Assembly (NCBI GenBank): GCA_902728285.1
Contig: CACVBU010001155.1
Span: 200,093-264,092, forward strand
Origin: Clytia hemisphaerica
Lineage: Eukaryota; Cnidaria; Hydrozoa; Leptothecata; Clytiidae
DNA: 64,000 nucleotides
Reading direction: 5' to 3'
In this document: piece after piece, positions 1 through 11,563 of the stretch
Numbering within the stretch: the first letter of the stretch is position 1
Layout: each line of letters begins with the position of its first letter
Made by a program: the position numbers and the translations under genes
The notes under the pieces: model-generated
The model's input: only the letters and a program-made list of their open reading frames with translations
Database searches by the model: none
What the model was told of the DNA's origin: nothing

Positions 1-519
1 ATTGTTAACAAAATTTAATCTCAACACTAAAGAATTGCTAGAGTTTGAGTAGCTTGATATTTCAATCAACATTTCTTTTTGGTTAAAATCAATTACATAA
101 TTTCATAGTGATTTGAAAAAAACAGGGATTTTTCAAGCCAAAAAACTCAATCTAACTCAATCCAAAGTATAAAAGATATTTTCTAGCAAAATTAAACTTC
201 TTTGTTGTTTACAAACAAAAATCTCTAATATTATCTACATATTCAAAACGGAAAAATGAATTTTCTGCTTTCTACATATTCAAAATATGTTTTATAATTA
301 TGTTCAGTTTTGCCCTCTGAACACCAACCAAACTCCCAGCTTCATCAATATACAGCTTTGCTGAGAAAATTCCCTTTCAGGCATATTAGAAACTCGATCT
401 AAGTTTATTAAAACAGCCTCAGCTCAAAGTGCTTTATAGAAAAATCCCTGCGAAAAGTTAAAATTGTATCAAATAATGGGTCTGAATTTAATTATATTTC
501 ATTATTATTTTCTTTTTAG
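1..519. other. 5' flank of TRAP-beta gene, no coding seen
   Basis: AT-rich sequence without a convincing exon. It ends in a pyrimidine-rich tract and an AG at 518-519 that directly abuts the ATG of the next gene. This part is therefore either the promoter plus a 5' UTR intron, or the outron of a trans-spliced transcript. Confidence 0.5.
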
Positions 520-1951
520 ATGTTTTACGTTTTGTTTTCATTATTTGTGGCAACCGCCTTCTCAGCTGATCTTGACTCACAAGCCAAATTACTAGCATCA
601 AAGACAGTAGAAAATAAATTCATCGTTGAAAATAGAGAACTCACAATCAAATACAGTATCTACAATGTTGGAACTAGGTAAATAAAACATTCATTTTACC
701 ATCACTTATTCATTGATGATTTGATCAGGGATATTTGGCCTGATTTGGCAGAGTCATCTAGAAAGTGACTATGGCTAAAAAGATCTATTTACATTGTCTT
801 TATACAAAAAATGGACTTTCTTTTTTATCTCAGGAGATTTCCTTTGTCTACTGTGCTATAGACTGGTGAATGACAAATTAACTCAAGGGAACTATAGATT
901 TTTGGCAAGCAAATGCTTAGCAAATCCATTGTTTCGATAACCATGTCCTTGGGCCAGTGTTTCAATTGTTTAGTTACCAAGCCCGTGTCATTTTAAAATT
1001 CACTCTATTAATCGGTATTGTAAATTCATCAAATTGATGAAAAAGCTGTTTTAAAGGATGGTTGTTTTATTAAAATACTCATGCTCATCACATTATTGAT
1101 ATTTTGTTTTTCGTGTACAGTGCTGCATCTCAAGTCAACTTAGCCGACGAGACTTTCCCAATCCAAGACTTTGAAGTTGTCCGTGGACAATTACCAGCTG
1201 CCTGGAAAAGCATTGCACCAAACGGAAACGTCACTCACATTGTCGTTTACAAACCATTGAAAGCTGGATATTTTAACTTTACCTCTGCTCAAATCACATA
1301 CGTCCCAAGTGAGGGAGCTGAACTCCAAGTAAGAATAAAAAATTTGAATATTATTCACAGTTACTTCTACATTTATAAGTCGACTAATTTTATTGGAACT
1401 TGAATTTATGTGGCTACAGGCCACAGTTTAGAGTCAAATTTTGCAAAATTGTCCTGCGTGAATGCTATGTTCTCTAGGTATTTCAAAAACAATTAAAATC
1501 CTGTTTCTGTATTTTCAAATATTGCCAGGGTCTCTATTTTCTGTTCATTTTGTTGCAGTATGATTAAATTCTTCTGATTTTCCCTTTCTTTCAGAGGGCA
1601 TTCACATCATTCCCAGGTGAAGGAGGTATCATGACCGAAGTTGACTTCGCCAGAAAACATTCCCCTCATCTTGTAAGTAAATGATGCACTTATTATAAAA
1701 TTGTATTGGCTAACTTTTCCTTTTTTGGATATTGGTCACAGTTGCAACATTTCTCAAATTATTATTATTGTTATTGGAAAACTTATTCATCTTCAATTAC
1801 TAAATGGAACTTATTTTCAATCTCTTTTCTTTTTCAGCTCGAGTGGACCATCTTCATTTTGATGTGCTTACCATCTCTTGTCATCCCATTCTCATTATGG
1901 TATAAGTCACACTCAAAATACACTAATGCACAAAAACCCAAAAAGCAATAG
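520..1951 (+). CDS. SSR2: Translocon-associated protein subunit beta (TRAP-beta / SSR2), 4 exons, 185 aa
   Basis: Exons are 520-677, 1121-1328, 1595-1672 and 1838-1951, with GT-AG introns and matching phases. TRAP-beta is a single-pass ER membrane subunit of the translocon-associated complex, which helps some signal sequences enter the Sec61 channel. The product starts with a hydrophobic signal peptide (about residues 1-16). It then has the family segments LLASK, YNVG, PLKAGYFNFTSA and a G-E-GG-I stretch, then one membrane span (about 150-170) and a short basic tail ending KPKKQ. Two N-glycosylation sequons (NVT, NFT) lie in the lumenal domain. The length of 185 residues is close to the vertebrate protein (about 183). 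The start codon immediately follows a splice acceptor, so exon 1 has no 5' UTR of its own in the genome. A poly(A) signal follows at 2284-2289. The assignment is firm by recognition of family motifs. Confidence 0.97.
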
Positions 1952-2283
1952 ATGATGATGCGACAATACTTCAAAATCATCACAACCTTAGGCTTTATAA
2001 ATTATTTAGGGACTTTTGAACTTTTTCTATCAATCAGGAAAGATCTTTAAGTTAAATTTTCTAATGCATTTTTCTTTGTCTCTTTTGATTGCGTTTTTTT
2101 GTAGGATTTGAATCCTCGCCAGTCCAATTCTTGTCAGTTCTCATCCTTTATACTCTATACTTCTTACTTGTTATGATGTTCTAATAACTTCATTATGATA
2201 TATTTTCAAGTCAATGTTATTATTTTAGAATAACAATTTTGTTTTAAAAACTAGTAATTTTTTATATGATACGTCGAAAGATA

Positions 2284-2289
2284 AATAAA
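2284..2289 (+). terminator. Poly(A) signal of TRAP-beta gene
   Basis: AATAAA about 330 bp after the stop codon at 1949-1951, at the end of an AT-rich 3' UTR. Confidence 0.7.
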
Positions 2290-2299
2290 ATGGTGTTCA

Positions 2300-3211
2300 A
2301 AAAATCAAATACCTCACTGTTGTCGTTTTCTTTGGATGAAATTTTGACTTTCTTCTTTGTTCAAAGAAAAGTAGAAATTTCCTAGTTTTCTAGATTTTAT
2401 AAATGCCTAGTTATGAATTCTACTTTTTTTAAGAAGCTTTGAGATATATTTTTCAATCAAGTATTTTCGGGCCTCTGTAAGTGTCCGCATTCAATGATAA
2501 TTTTTTGTTGAATCTTTTTTGACTAAAATTAGGGCCGACTAAAAATTTGGGCCAAATTAAAAGCTTATAATTAAGCTTTCCTTAACCAACTTTTTTGAAT
2601 ACAACATCATTACATTCGCTACAATTCATTAGTTCGTCCGCTATTATTCATTATATATTAATCGGCCCTTTGTGATTAAAATTTAGGGTCAACTAAAATT
2701 AAGGCCAATAAGGTTGATCATGTTTGGGTTCGTTGGGAAACTCTTTTCAAAATCTATTTTTCAGATTTCAGAATTAGGTCCTCAATCAAAATTACTAGCA
2801 GCTGAAAGAATCATAACTTTTTGGAACTAATTTTCGCGGGAATTAATTTTAGCGTTTTTCGCGGTTTTTCGTCATGGTCATCATCATCTATAACATCCAC
2901 ATAACTTCCTACCCCGTCTCGAATTATGGGGATTCTTAATTTTTAGTTTGGCGAATTTGCGAAAGGGAAATTGCAAGTCGACTCGATATTTTTTAATCTG
3001 TTGATGTATTTTAATCTTCTATCAAAATGATATAATTTGTATAATAAACTAAAATGCGTAAAATATCTAATAAATTTTTCAAGTTTAACCAATAAAATGC
3101 GTTTTTATTTTTTGTAAATAAAGATAAAGCATAAGAAAAGGCTCTTCTATTCCCTACAATCAATGTAACTAGAGAGACTAGACAGCTTCTCTTGACTAGA
3201 GATGGCATTTC
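2300..3211. other. Intergenic between convergent TRAP-beta and chitinase genes
   Basis: No coding exon seen. The stretch 2820-2960 carries a decayed AATTAATTTTAGCG / CGCGG-type repeat like those near 30450 and 56200. TTTATT at 3104-3109, read on the minus strand as AATAAA, may be the poly(A) signal of the chitinase gene. Confidence 0.4.
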
Positions 3212-3219
3212 ATTTCAAT

Positions 3220-3506
3220 CACTACCCTTTATATACCCTGGACAAGTTCCCTCTATCCCGGCCAAACAAATAATCTTTGATCGGAGTTTTTTGAAAAGTG
3301 GTACCCTAATGGTGGCACTACTCAATAGCGGTGTAAATGCATCGAGAGCGCTAGATCTACTTTCCCTCGAAAACTTTTGATGATCTAGCGCCGTTAGACG
3401 TTAATTTTTACCAATGCAATGGCTTCTTCACGGGTACCAATTCAAAAAAAGTTTCGATCAAAGATGGTGGATATAGCTTGGTCCAGATATATATAAAAGG
3501 TCAGTT
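3220..3506. mobile_element. hAT-type MITE, copy 1 (287 bp)
   Basis: Termini are inverted repeats, CACTACCCTTTATATACCC on the left against a matching inverted sequence ending AAAAGGTCAGT on the right. It is flanked by a perfect 8-bp duplication ATTTCAAT (3212-3219 and 3507-3514), as expected for hAT insertion. A second copy in the opposite orientation is at 35967-36251. It contains no coding capacity. It lies 14 bp beyond the stop codon of the chitinase gene, so it probably forms part of that gene's 3' UTR. Confidence 0.9.
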
Positions 3507-3520
3507 ATTTCAATACATTT

Positions 3521-5513
3521 TCAAAAGCACATGCACATCCAAGGTGGACATAATTTGGCATTCAAACATTCCAGTTTGCACCATTTCTCAAGTGACGTCT
3601 TGAAACTGTGCCATCTTGGATTAGCCACGCAAACTTTTTGTTTCCTTGCTGACGAATGGAATTTGATTTTGTTGTCATTGGCATCTGCTGACATAGCATT
3701 TTTAGCTGCATTGATGATTGGGTATTTGCCAAGTTTGCAGAACTTGTTTCCAAAGTCATCTAGATCGAGAGCCCAAACAGCGATTCCTTTCAAATTGTGG
3801 CCGTTAACAAGGGTCTTGACTTTGTAAGCGACGCTTTCCGGCGTTTCGTAGCCGATCCATTGGTTATTTTTAGAAGCATAAGGCGCTTTGGCTGCACTGG
3901 CTTCATACGTTGTCATTGCATCCCAGTCTGAAGCACAGACCTCGTAATACGATAAGAATCCTTGTGCCCGAGTATATCTGCCTGCCAATCCAGGTCCATT
4001 AGCTGGTGCACCAAGTTCTGCATTTTTAGCATTAGCTAAAGTGAAAGAACGCCCATATGTAGCGATTCCAAGAGCTATTTGTGAGGGCGGCATACCACCT
4101 TCAAGCCAGGCGTTTAGTGAGTCAGGGACAGTAGGAACAACATCAGCCATAGCTGTAGTGTGTCCAGTCACATTCTCCCACGAGCCATGCAAATCATAAG
4201 CCATAAGGTTAACCCAGTCAACATAATCTTTGATTTTTTCAATCTCGTATGCTTTGACGATGACTTTACGGCCGGCTGCAACTGAAGCTGTCAGAGAGTA
4301 TCCAGTATTTTCTTGTGTGAATCGTGCACGGATCTCTTGTAAAAGTGTGGTGTATTTTTCTTTATCCCCAGCTGGTGTACCTAATGATTGTAAAGTTTAA
4401 AGAGTTGTAAATTCTTTGTAGCACGTAGCAAATTCGAAAGAACCACAATCTCATTTTGCATTAGATTTCTGTAATGAGCCAACACGAGTTTGGAAAAGGT
4501 TTAATGATTGATGATTTACAATAGCTTTCTGAGATTTATTTATTCTCAGCCTAGTAACCAGTAACCAGTCTCTTAACTCGCTTATTATGGTTCTGACATG
4601 GGAAAGCGAAAGTAGAATGAAAAGATGAAGTTAAATGATTATATGACAAACCTGTAGGTCGGTTTCCAGGATATTCCCAGTCAATATCAACTCCGTCGTA
4701 TTTGTGGTCAGATAGATATTTCATCAGCGAATCGATGAAGGTTTTTCGTGTAGCCGCTGTTTGAGCCATATTGGAATAACGGGGTTGTTTCTCATGATTC
4801 CACCCACCTATTGATGGATAAAACTTCATTGTTCATACATCAAAACATTTATAGACTGTATCCCTGCTTTCCCTAGCGAGTTTATGTATTTGAAATTTTG
4901 AGAACGGCAGCGGAGTGACTAAATCGATTTGGAAATACCCGCACCCGAGTGTCGTTCTCAGTCAGTCAGGATGTAGATACCGTCTCCGTCGCAGAAAAAC
5001 AAAGATACATGAACCCACTCTTTACTTTTTTAAGGATGCTGCGCATGAATTGTTTTTAGGGAAGGGCTTCATAATCGGAAAAGGGTGAATAAATAAACCA
5101 AATATCCCTGCCTCAGATCTTATCGTTGCTTATTGTTCCGAAGCAAATTGAAGCAATTACTAGTTTGATAGGAGAGATTGCCAAGACACAAGAATTATTG
5201 CGGCTTCAATTTTCTACTCACCAATGGAACAGATCACTTTCAAACTTGGATTTTGTGTTTTCAAAGCTATCACTCGTTGGATCATCGAGTCATCATTCCA
5301 TTCATAATTCAATACCTCGTGTGATGTTGGATCAATCTTAGCAAACGAATACAAGATGTGCGTGCATAGGTTCGGATCAATATCTTCAGGTAAGAATTTA
5401 ACCCCATCTCCATACCGATATTGAGCCCAGTTAGTGTAATAACAGACCGTGATTCGGCTACTTTGTGCAAATGCTACTATCAATCCAAGCGTGAAAATTG
5501 TAAGGAGCCTCAT
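3521..5513 (-). CDS. Secreted chitinase, glycoside hydrolase family 18, 3 exons, 435 aa
   Basis: Exons on the minus strand are 5513-5222, 4807-4652 and 4380-3521, with introns of 414 and 271 bp and consistent phases. GH18 enzymes hydrolyse chitin by substrate-assisted catalysis. The protein has a signal peptide (about residues 1-18), then a TIM-barrel with YYTNWAQYR on strand 1, CSIGGW (the SxGG motif), the complete catalytic motif DGVDIDWEYP, MAYDLHGSWE (substrate-binding Tyr) and WALDLDDFGN near the end of the barrel. All catalytic residues are present, so it is likely active. The last 35 residues are Cys-rich (C-x16-W-C-x3-C-x6-C-P-x3-C-x-C), resembling a small C-terminal module seen on cnidarian and other invertebrate secreted proteins; a chitin-binding role is inference. 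A 3' splice acceptor precedes the ATG by about 20 nt. A MITE sits directly after the stop. In a cnidarian such an enzyme would act on perisarc or on prey and microbial chitin. Confidence 0.96.
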
Positions 5514-6346
5514 TTTGGAAAACCTTGTTCGATCCTAAAATCTATCCAAAAGTTGTGAGACAGTATTTTGTCAATAGGCTAACAAGAAAGTACTTCAAAC
5601 CAAACAGCCTCTCTCTATGCCTCTAACAATGCACTTCTGCTGTTAAAAACGAAACACGATTTCTCCCTCTTTGACACAACATCTATAACACAAACATTGT
5701 ACTTTCGTTTTCACTCAAATCACATCCTAAACACGATTTGTTGTTTAATCTTCACAAACTCTTACCCAGTGCCCTGTCAATCAATAATCTACAATACACA
5801 CAAAGAGTCAAAGCTCAAAGTTGTTTTCCTTGAGGTCATGAAGTAATCAAATCATGTCAAATGATAATAATGATAGAGCTATGTGTTTGTCATGTGATCA
5901 ACTCCTACTCCCTCTCTCTCTTATGTTTGGATTGTCAAAAGCTCTAATGTTGAAATACTTATAGTTGCTTTTCATAGGAAATATAAATAGAATTTAGTCA
6001 AAGGTTAATATTCAAGATTGATAGCTACCAATAGATACCAAGGACTTCTAGATTGTCTTTTGATGTCATTCCAGAGTATTTGGCTGGTCGTTAGCCCGTA
6101 TGCAACGCATTTTAACCAAACGAAGAGAAAAAGCGGGAAGACAACTAGTGAGGCAATCAAAACATTATTAAATGAAAATTACAAAATGTTGGCTCAGTCG
6201 AATTTTACTGATTCTTATAGAAATGTTATGAAATAAATCATATGAGAGAATCACGTGTTGGGATCCATATAAACACATATAGTGATGTGTAATAAGTTAA
6301 AGCTGAAGTACTCCTTGAGTAATTACAATGGTTTTTTCCTTGATCG

Positions 6347-7329
6347 TACACATTTTTTATAAGCAACCGAGTTACTAAGGGTCCAGTCCTGAGAATGGCA
6401 AAAAAAATAAGCAACTTGGCCTTAGCAACCTAGTCCTGAAACTGAACATGACCCGAGAAATTTACCAAAAATACCTAAAACCATGAAGGTAAAAAAGATA
6501 CAGATGGAGAGAAAACGTCTCGGTAATGACCTAAATGGTCGTTGAAATCTTTTATAAATCTATTCAAAGCGGCTTTTCTTTGATGTACCATCATTGGAAG
6601 TAAAAAACATCAATTTATAACTTTATAAGAACAGAAAGAGGCTGGTCTGTTGATTTTGAAAAACTTAATTTTGCAAGAAATCTTAGTTAAATGCGATTCG
6701 AAATAGTTTCAACTGATTTAAGGATAAAAGAATATATTAATTTCATAAGGATATATTTTTGGGCTGGCATTTTGTGAACATTGAGAGTTGCATCACATAT
6801 CATTGAAAGTTTCTTATCTTAAAATCTTCACGTCTAAGTGGGCAGCGGTTTTTCATACTCTGACAAAATGATCGATACAAGGTTCCTAATCGTAACACGT
6901 AATTCTTTTTTAAATCTATCGATGGCTTTATGGGCAGCTTCCCCTAGAAGTTTAGAGTATTGTGCTTATTATGTGAAGTTTTCATGACAAGGCTAGTATA
7001 TCCAAAATTAATCATATTATTCTCAAAGCAACCAAACAGCTGTTTGCTTCCGATGATAAATCAGAACAGAACAAAAGGCATCGACTCTCCATCTATCTTT
7101 ATTACCTTCATGCTAAAACAGAGGCATTTTTGGCATTATAATGTGTACCAATGGATACCAAATTTATTAAAAGGTGTTTTGGACATAAAATGAGATAAAA
7201 AGCCAAAACTTTTGAAGTTGCTAGGCATTTTTAGCACAAGGCCTTAAGCAACTTTTTGGTTGAAATTCGGAAAATCTTTAGGGACTCCCCCTGAGCCGAA
7301 AATTGGAGTTGCTTATGAAAAAATGTGTA
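6347..7329. mobile_element. Inverted-repeat element, about 980 bp
   Basis: The ends are inverted copies: ACACATTTTTTATAAGCAAC on the left and GTTGCTTATGAAAAAATGTG on the right, each bordered by TA, as in Tc1/mariner-type insertions. No transposase reading frame is visible, so it is non-autonomous. Confidence 0.65.
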
Positions 7330-7649
7330 TTCTTACATTGTGAAAAGCTTGGTGCTATTTAAGACACCCCTTTCTCACATACCCGGTGGGGGTAAAAAAT
7401 AACGGACCAAGACTTGATGGGAATCGATATTCCCATGTTATTTGAAGGCTTGGGATTCTAATTTCATTGTTTTCTAGCCAGAAAATTCAGTAGGGATGGA
7501 AAAAATAGTACAATAATTTGCAGTGAGGATTTGCTTATCTCATTATTTTCAGTGGGGACACAAGTTGGAGTATTATTTTCCACTGGGGACGATATTTTGA
7601 CCAATTTTTCCATTGAGCCTTGAGAAGGGGGTGTTTTAAGGCTGCTAGA

Positions 7650-7652
7650 AAG

Positions 7653-7682
<30 letters not shown>
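7650..7682. repeat. (TA)n microsatellite
   Basis: An uninterrupted run of about 14 TA units. Confidence 0.9.
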
Positions 7683-7685
<3 letters not shown>

Positions 7686-10283
7686 CGAATAAACGGCATT
7701 CATATTTCGTGGCATAAAGTATAATTCGACAGAAAGACACTTAACACTAATGACTAAATTTTATTCAGAGTTGGTCAACTTGGTAATTTTTCGTACCACA
7801 AAATCATACAGTAGGGCTAATTTGAAGACTGTGTAATGTTGTTGGGAAATACAAATCATATTGGACCCTTTGTAGATCCAACTAAATGGATCTCATTTTT
7901 TCTGGATACACCGAGGTTTAAATTTTGCCAAAAAGCTATAGGTGAAAATTGCAGATACTATCCGAAAAATAATAGTACGGGTTTTGGAAAGCTGAAATGG
8001 ATGGCATAATGAAGAAGACAATTGGAAAATTTCATTTTCATTCGCATTCTTTCTTTGAGTGAAAAGTAACACCATAACAGAGAAAAAAAGGGAAAGTCGT
8101 CCAAATGATACACCATAACCGATTGAGCATTTAATTTTATCAGTTGAATGTATCTCAATCGATTAGGATTATTTGAACGACTTTTTTAATCATACAATTT
8201 CACTTGTTTTTTTTCCATAAATCATAGACCAAAAATTTTTTTTACAAGGATGGAAAAATACAATCATTGAACTGAGAAAACAAAAAATAATCATATAATT
8301 TATAATTTTTTTTTAGTTAATGTAAGACAATTAAGGTGTGTGAATTTCATTGAAGTTTCAAACGAAAAAGGTGCAAGAATCTACCTAGCCAAAAAACTTT
8401 TCATAGAGAAATGTTTCAACAACCCACAAAATTATGCTGAGGCTCAGAAAATATTTAGAACTGAATGTTGAGTCATTTTTTGACACCAATTTCAGATTCA
8501 ACGTTTGCAGTTAGAATCTCCTTTTCGCAATGATGTTACCATAAGTAGAAGGTGTAGAAAAATATATCTCTTATGTTTTTTTTGTGATATAAACAAAAAA
8601 AAAATCGAACGTGCATAAAATAATCGTATATAAAACACTGAAACAAAAACAAACAAATAAACAAACAAACAGATAACAAGATTCTTTATAAAATAAAATA
8701 ATTGACCCTGAGTTTTTTAACGACAAAAATCGATATTGTATCTCTAAATTTTTATGTAAATCAATAATTTTGTATAAATAAAAAAAGTACAAAAAAAACA
8801 ACAAACAAACATTAAACAAAAGGAATCATTGTCCCCATTTTTTTTGTTTTATAGAAAAATAAATATTATAGCCAAAACTTGATAACGAAAAAAAAACCCA
8901 CTTTTTATTCTGATAGAAATTTTGTTGAAAAGTCTTGAACAAATAAATCAATCGAGTTATACGAAAAGGCAAGCCTGAACTTAATAGTTAGAGAGTTGTG
9001 AAAGATTTCGATCAATATCGTGCGACTCTGTTCATAGCTTTAAAATAGTTCTCAATCTATCAGCATAAAAATATTTTGCTTTAAAACGACAGTGAAAAAA
9101 ATTTACGTTGGTATAATAAATTTGTACATGCTAGTATTCTTTTAAGTATAATATCTGCTTTATAACATACATAATATAGGTCTTGATACTTTGAAGACTT
9201 GGTCCTAATAACAAGGAATAATAAAAGTACCCAGTCTACAAATTTTTCTTTTTTTGTAGTTACTTTACTGTTCTTATAGTTTTTACTAGATGCTTATAAA
9301 AAAATCTTACAGATAAGTAAGGCAAAAGACCCTTTACACTGCTTTTTCATCACAGTGTGAAAAGAACCTAAAACCTTTTATTTCTTTATAAAGCCAGTTT
9401 TCTCCAAAGGAAACTTTATCTCGGAAAAGCTTTTTTAGAAGAATGAAGAAAAGATTTACTGAAAAGCGCAAGGGTGATGTGTGTGATGCAAAACAAAACA
9501 AAAACAAAAAACTATAACAAGAGGCTCCTGGGCCTTTCTGACCCTTTTCGAACAAAAGTACTGGTAAAAGGACATCAAACCATCAGCAGGCAGTGAGAGA
9601 GTCAGATTTTTCAAAGGTTTAGCCTCAAAAATGTACTCCATTCCCAGGCTAAACCATTGAAAGAAAAAGTCAAAAAAAAAAGTTTGAACATCTATTTTAA
9701 TAGAATATTAGAAGTATAGAGCTATTTCATTCATACTAGATAGGAAAAAGATTATAAATTTCAAAACGTTTCATCAGTGAATTCTCAAAAGAATATAAAA
9801 TTTCTTTAGGTCTGTTGTTAGCTTTCCGGTTACTAAGGCGGATATAAAACAAAGACTGATGCTAAACAGACTGACTTTTATGAAGTAATTAACATACCAA
9901 TATTGAATTGTATAATATAGAAAGGCCTTTCCTTCTTACAAACCGGTTTAGTTTAGGAAAAGAGGATATTTCTTAGTAATACAGTGGTAGGTAGTTTGCA
10001 AAAAAGAATATTCCTGAAAAAAAGACAAAAACACTACTAACGCCTAAAATAAAAACTAAAACGAAAAAAAAAAAATCAAATTCTTCATTGAAAAACATAA
10101 ATTTTGATTTTACATATAGAAAAATAAACTATGAAAAAAAAAGGGACGAGTGATGTAACTTGTGACCAGCACGAAATATTTCTTTGTAAACAATAAATAA
10201 AACTGTAATTATCATAAAAGCGAAAAAAAACCTTCAAAACAACTTGAAGTCCTCTGTGAAAAAAAGTACAACCCCTTTGTCAA

Positions 10284-10530
10284 TATACACTTTTTTTTAT
10301 AAGAACCAGTAAAATTTTGCTGAGGCTCAGCTGTTCTTATTTTTTTTGGCACTTTAAGCCTCGAATTTGTTCTTACCCTGTTCTTATTTATAATTGAGGT
10401 ATTTTAGGCACTTTACCCAATTTCTACTACTTTGACCTCTAAATTGATTGAAGTTGAGTAATTTCAGGCTCATCATTGATCTTATTTTTGGTGATTTTGA
10501 GCCTCATTGTTCTTATAAAAAAAGTGTATA
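10284..10530. mobile_element. MITE with TATACAC termini (family 'TTATAAGAAC')
   Basis: Begins TATACACTTTTTTTTATAAG and ends with the inverted form GTTCTTATAAAAAAAGTGTA. Interior is rich in TGTTCTTA and GAGCCTC motifs. Related copies are near 46816-47066 (inverted), 46390-46605 and 59238-59487. Confidence 0.75.
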
Positions 10531-11563
10531 GTTAATAAACTCTATACAACAAAGGCAATCTTTTATTCACAGATGAACTTACCTTTTGTTATTATTGATA
10601 TAAAACAATAAAAGATAGAATTTTATAAAAATCAAAACAACGACAAAAAAAATGAAAGTTTTATAATGAAATGTGCGAATGTGCATAAGAGCGGACGAGC
10701 AGTGAAGCGGAAAGAAGCATCATGCACAGAGTAGTTTAAAAGATGGATAGTAAAAGCATGTCTGTATTCATTTCGAATTCGATCGTTTGATGTTGTTATG
10801 CATTTTGTGTAATTTTCAAAGGATAAAAATAGGTTTTCAAATAATTAAAAAAGAAAAACGAAAAAACTCAGAGAAGACCCACTAAAACCACGAAAAATTT
10901 ATTTTCAAGTAATCAAAATGAAAATTAACCCCAATTTTTTGAAAGATTCGTTCGCAGTAACAATGAAAGTAACAACAAAAAAGTAAAACAAACAAACACA
11001 TATCATATAAACACAATAAAATAGTGAGCCCGTTACTTCCAAATCACCTATCAGAATATAATAGCCAGCTTTCACACGAAGGTACTGGGGAAAAGGTTGA
11101 ATAATGATAATCATAATAACAATAACGATAATTTTCAAGTCACTAACTTTTTGGTAACAAAAATTAGTCTATTGTTGATGATAAAGGGTAATAAACACAT
11201 TTTTAATAATAGCAATAATAATAACACTTTGTTTTTTTATAAGTAAGAAAGCCTATCTATGAATACTCTTTTTTGAATAGATTAATTTTTTTAGATAATA
11301 GTAACTTTTCTCGTTGTCATAGTGTAGTTCAGTAACCGATTCTTCTTATTAATAACAAGGGTTGGGTTTTGGAGGGTCAAATTCAATCCATCATCCAACT
11401 TCCATCTTTTTTGTCCTTCATCAATCAAACATTTAAAACACACAAACAAAAACATGATAAGCCAAAACCATCCGTAGACTAGGTGACAGCAAGCAGATCA
11501 AGCCAAGTTTCAAAAACCAAAACAGAAAAACGAGACCAGCCACTCTTTTTTCGACACATTTTT

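Larger units (their letters stand above)
5514..11563. other. 6-kb gene-free stretch; repeats and probable 3' UTR
   Basis: No coding exon could be supported. It includes a 1-kb inverted-repeat element (6347-7329), a (TA)n microsatellite (about 7653-7680), a 247-bp MITE (10284-10530) and long A-rich, T-poor low-complexity DNA from about 8200 to 11500. The latter reads as T-rich on the minus strand and could be the 3' UTR of the downstream-pointing RNA-binding protein gene, but the poly(A) site cannot be fixed. Confidence 0.5.

Noticed and set aside
10905-11138. 77-residue minus-strand hydrophobic frame
   Set aside because: Low-complexity T-rich sequence, probably 3' UTR of the RRM gene.
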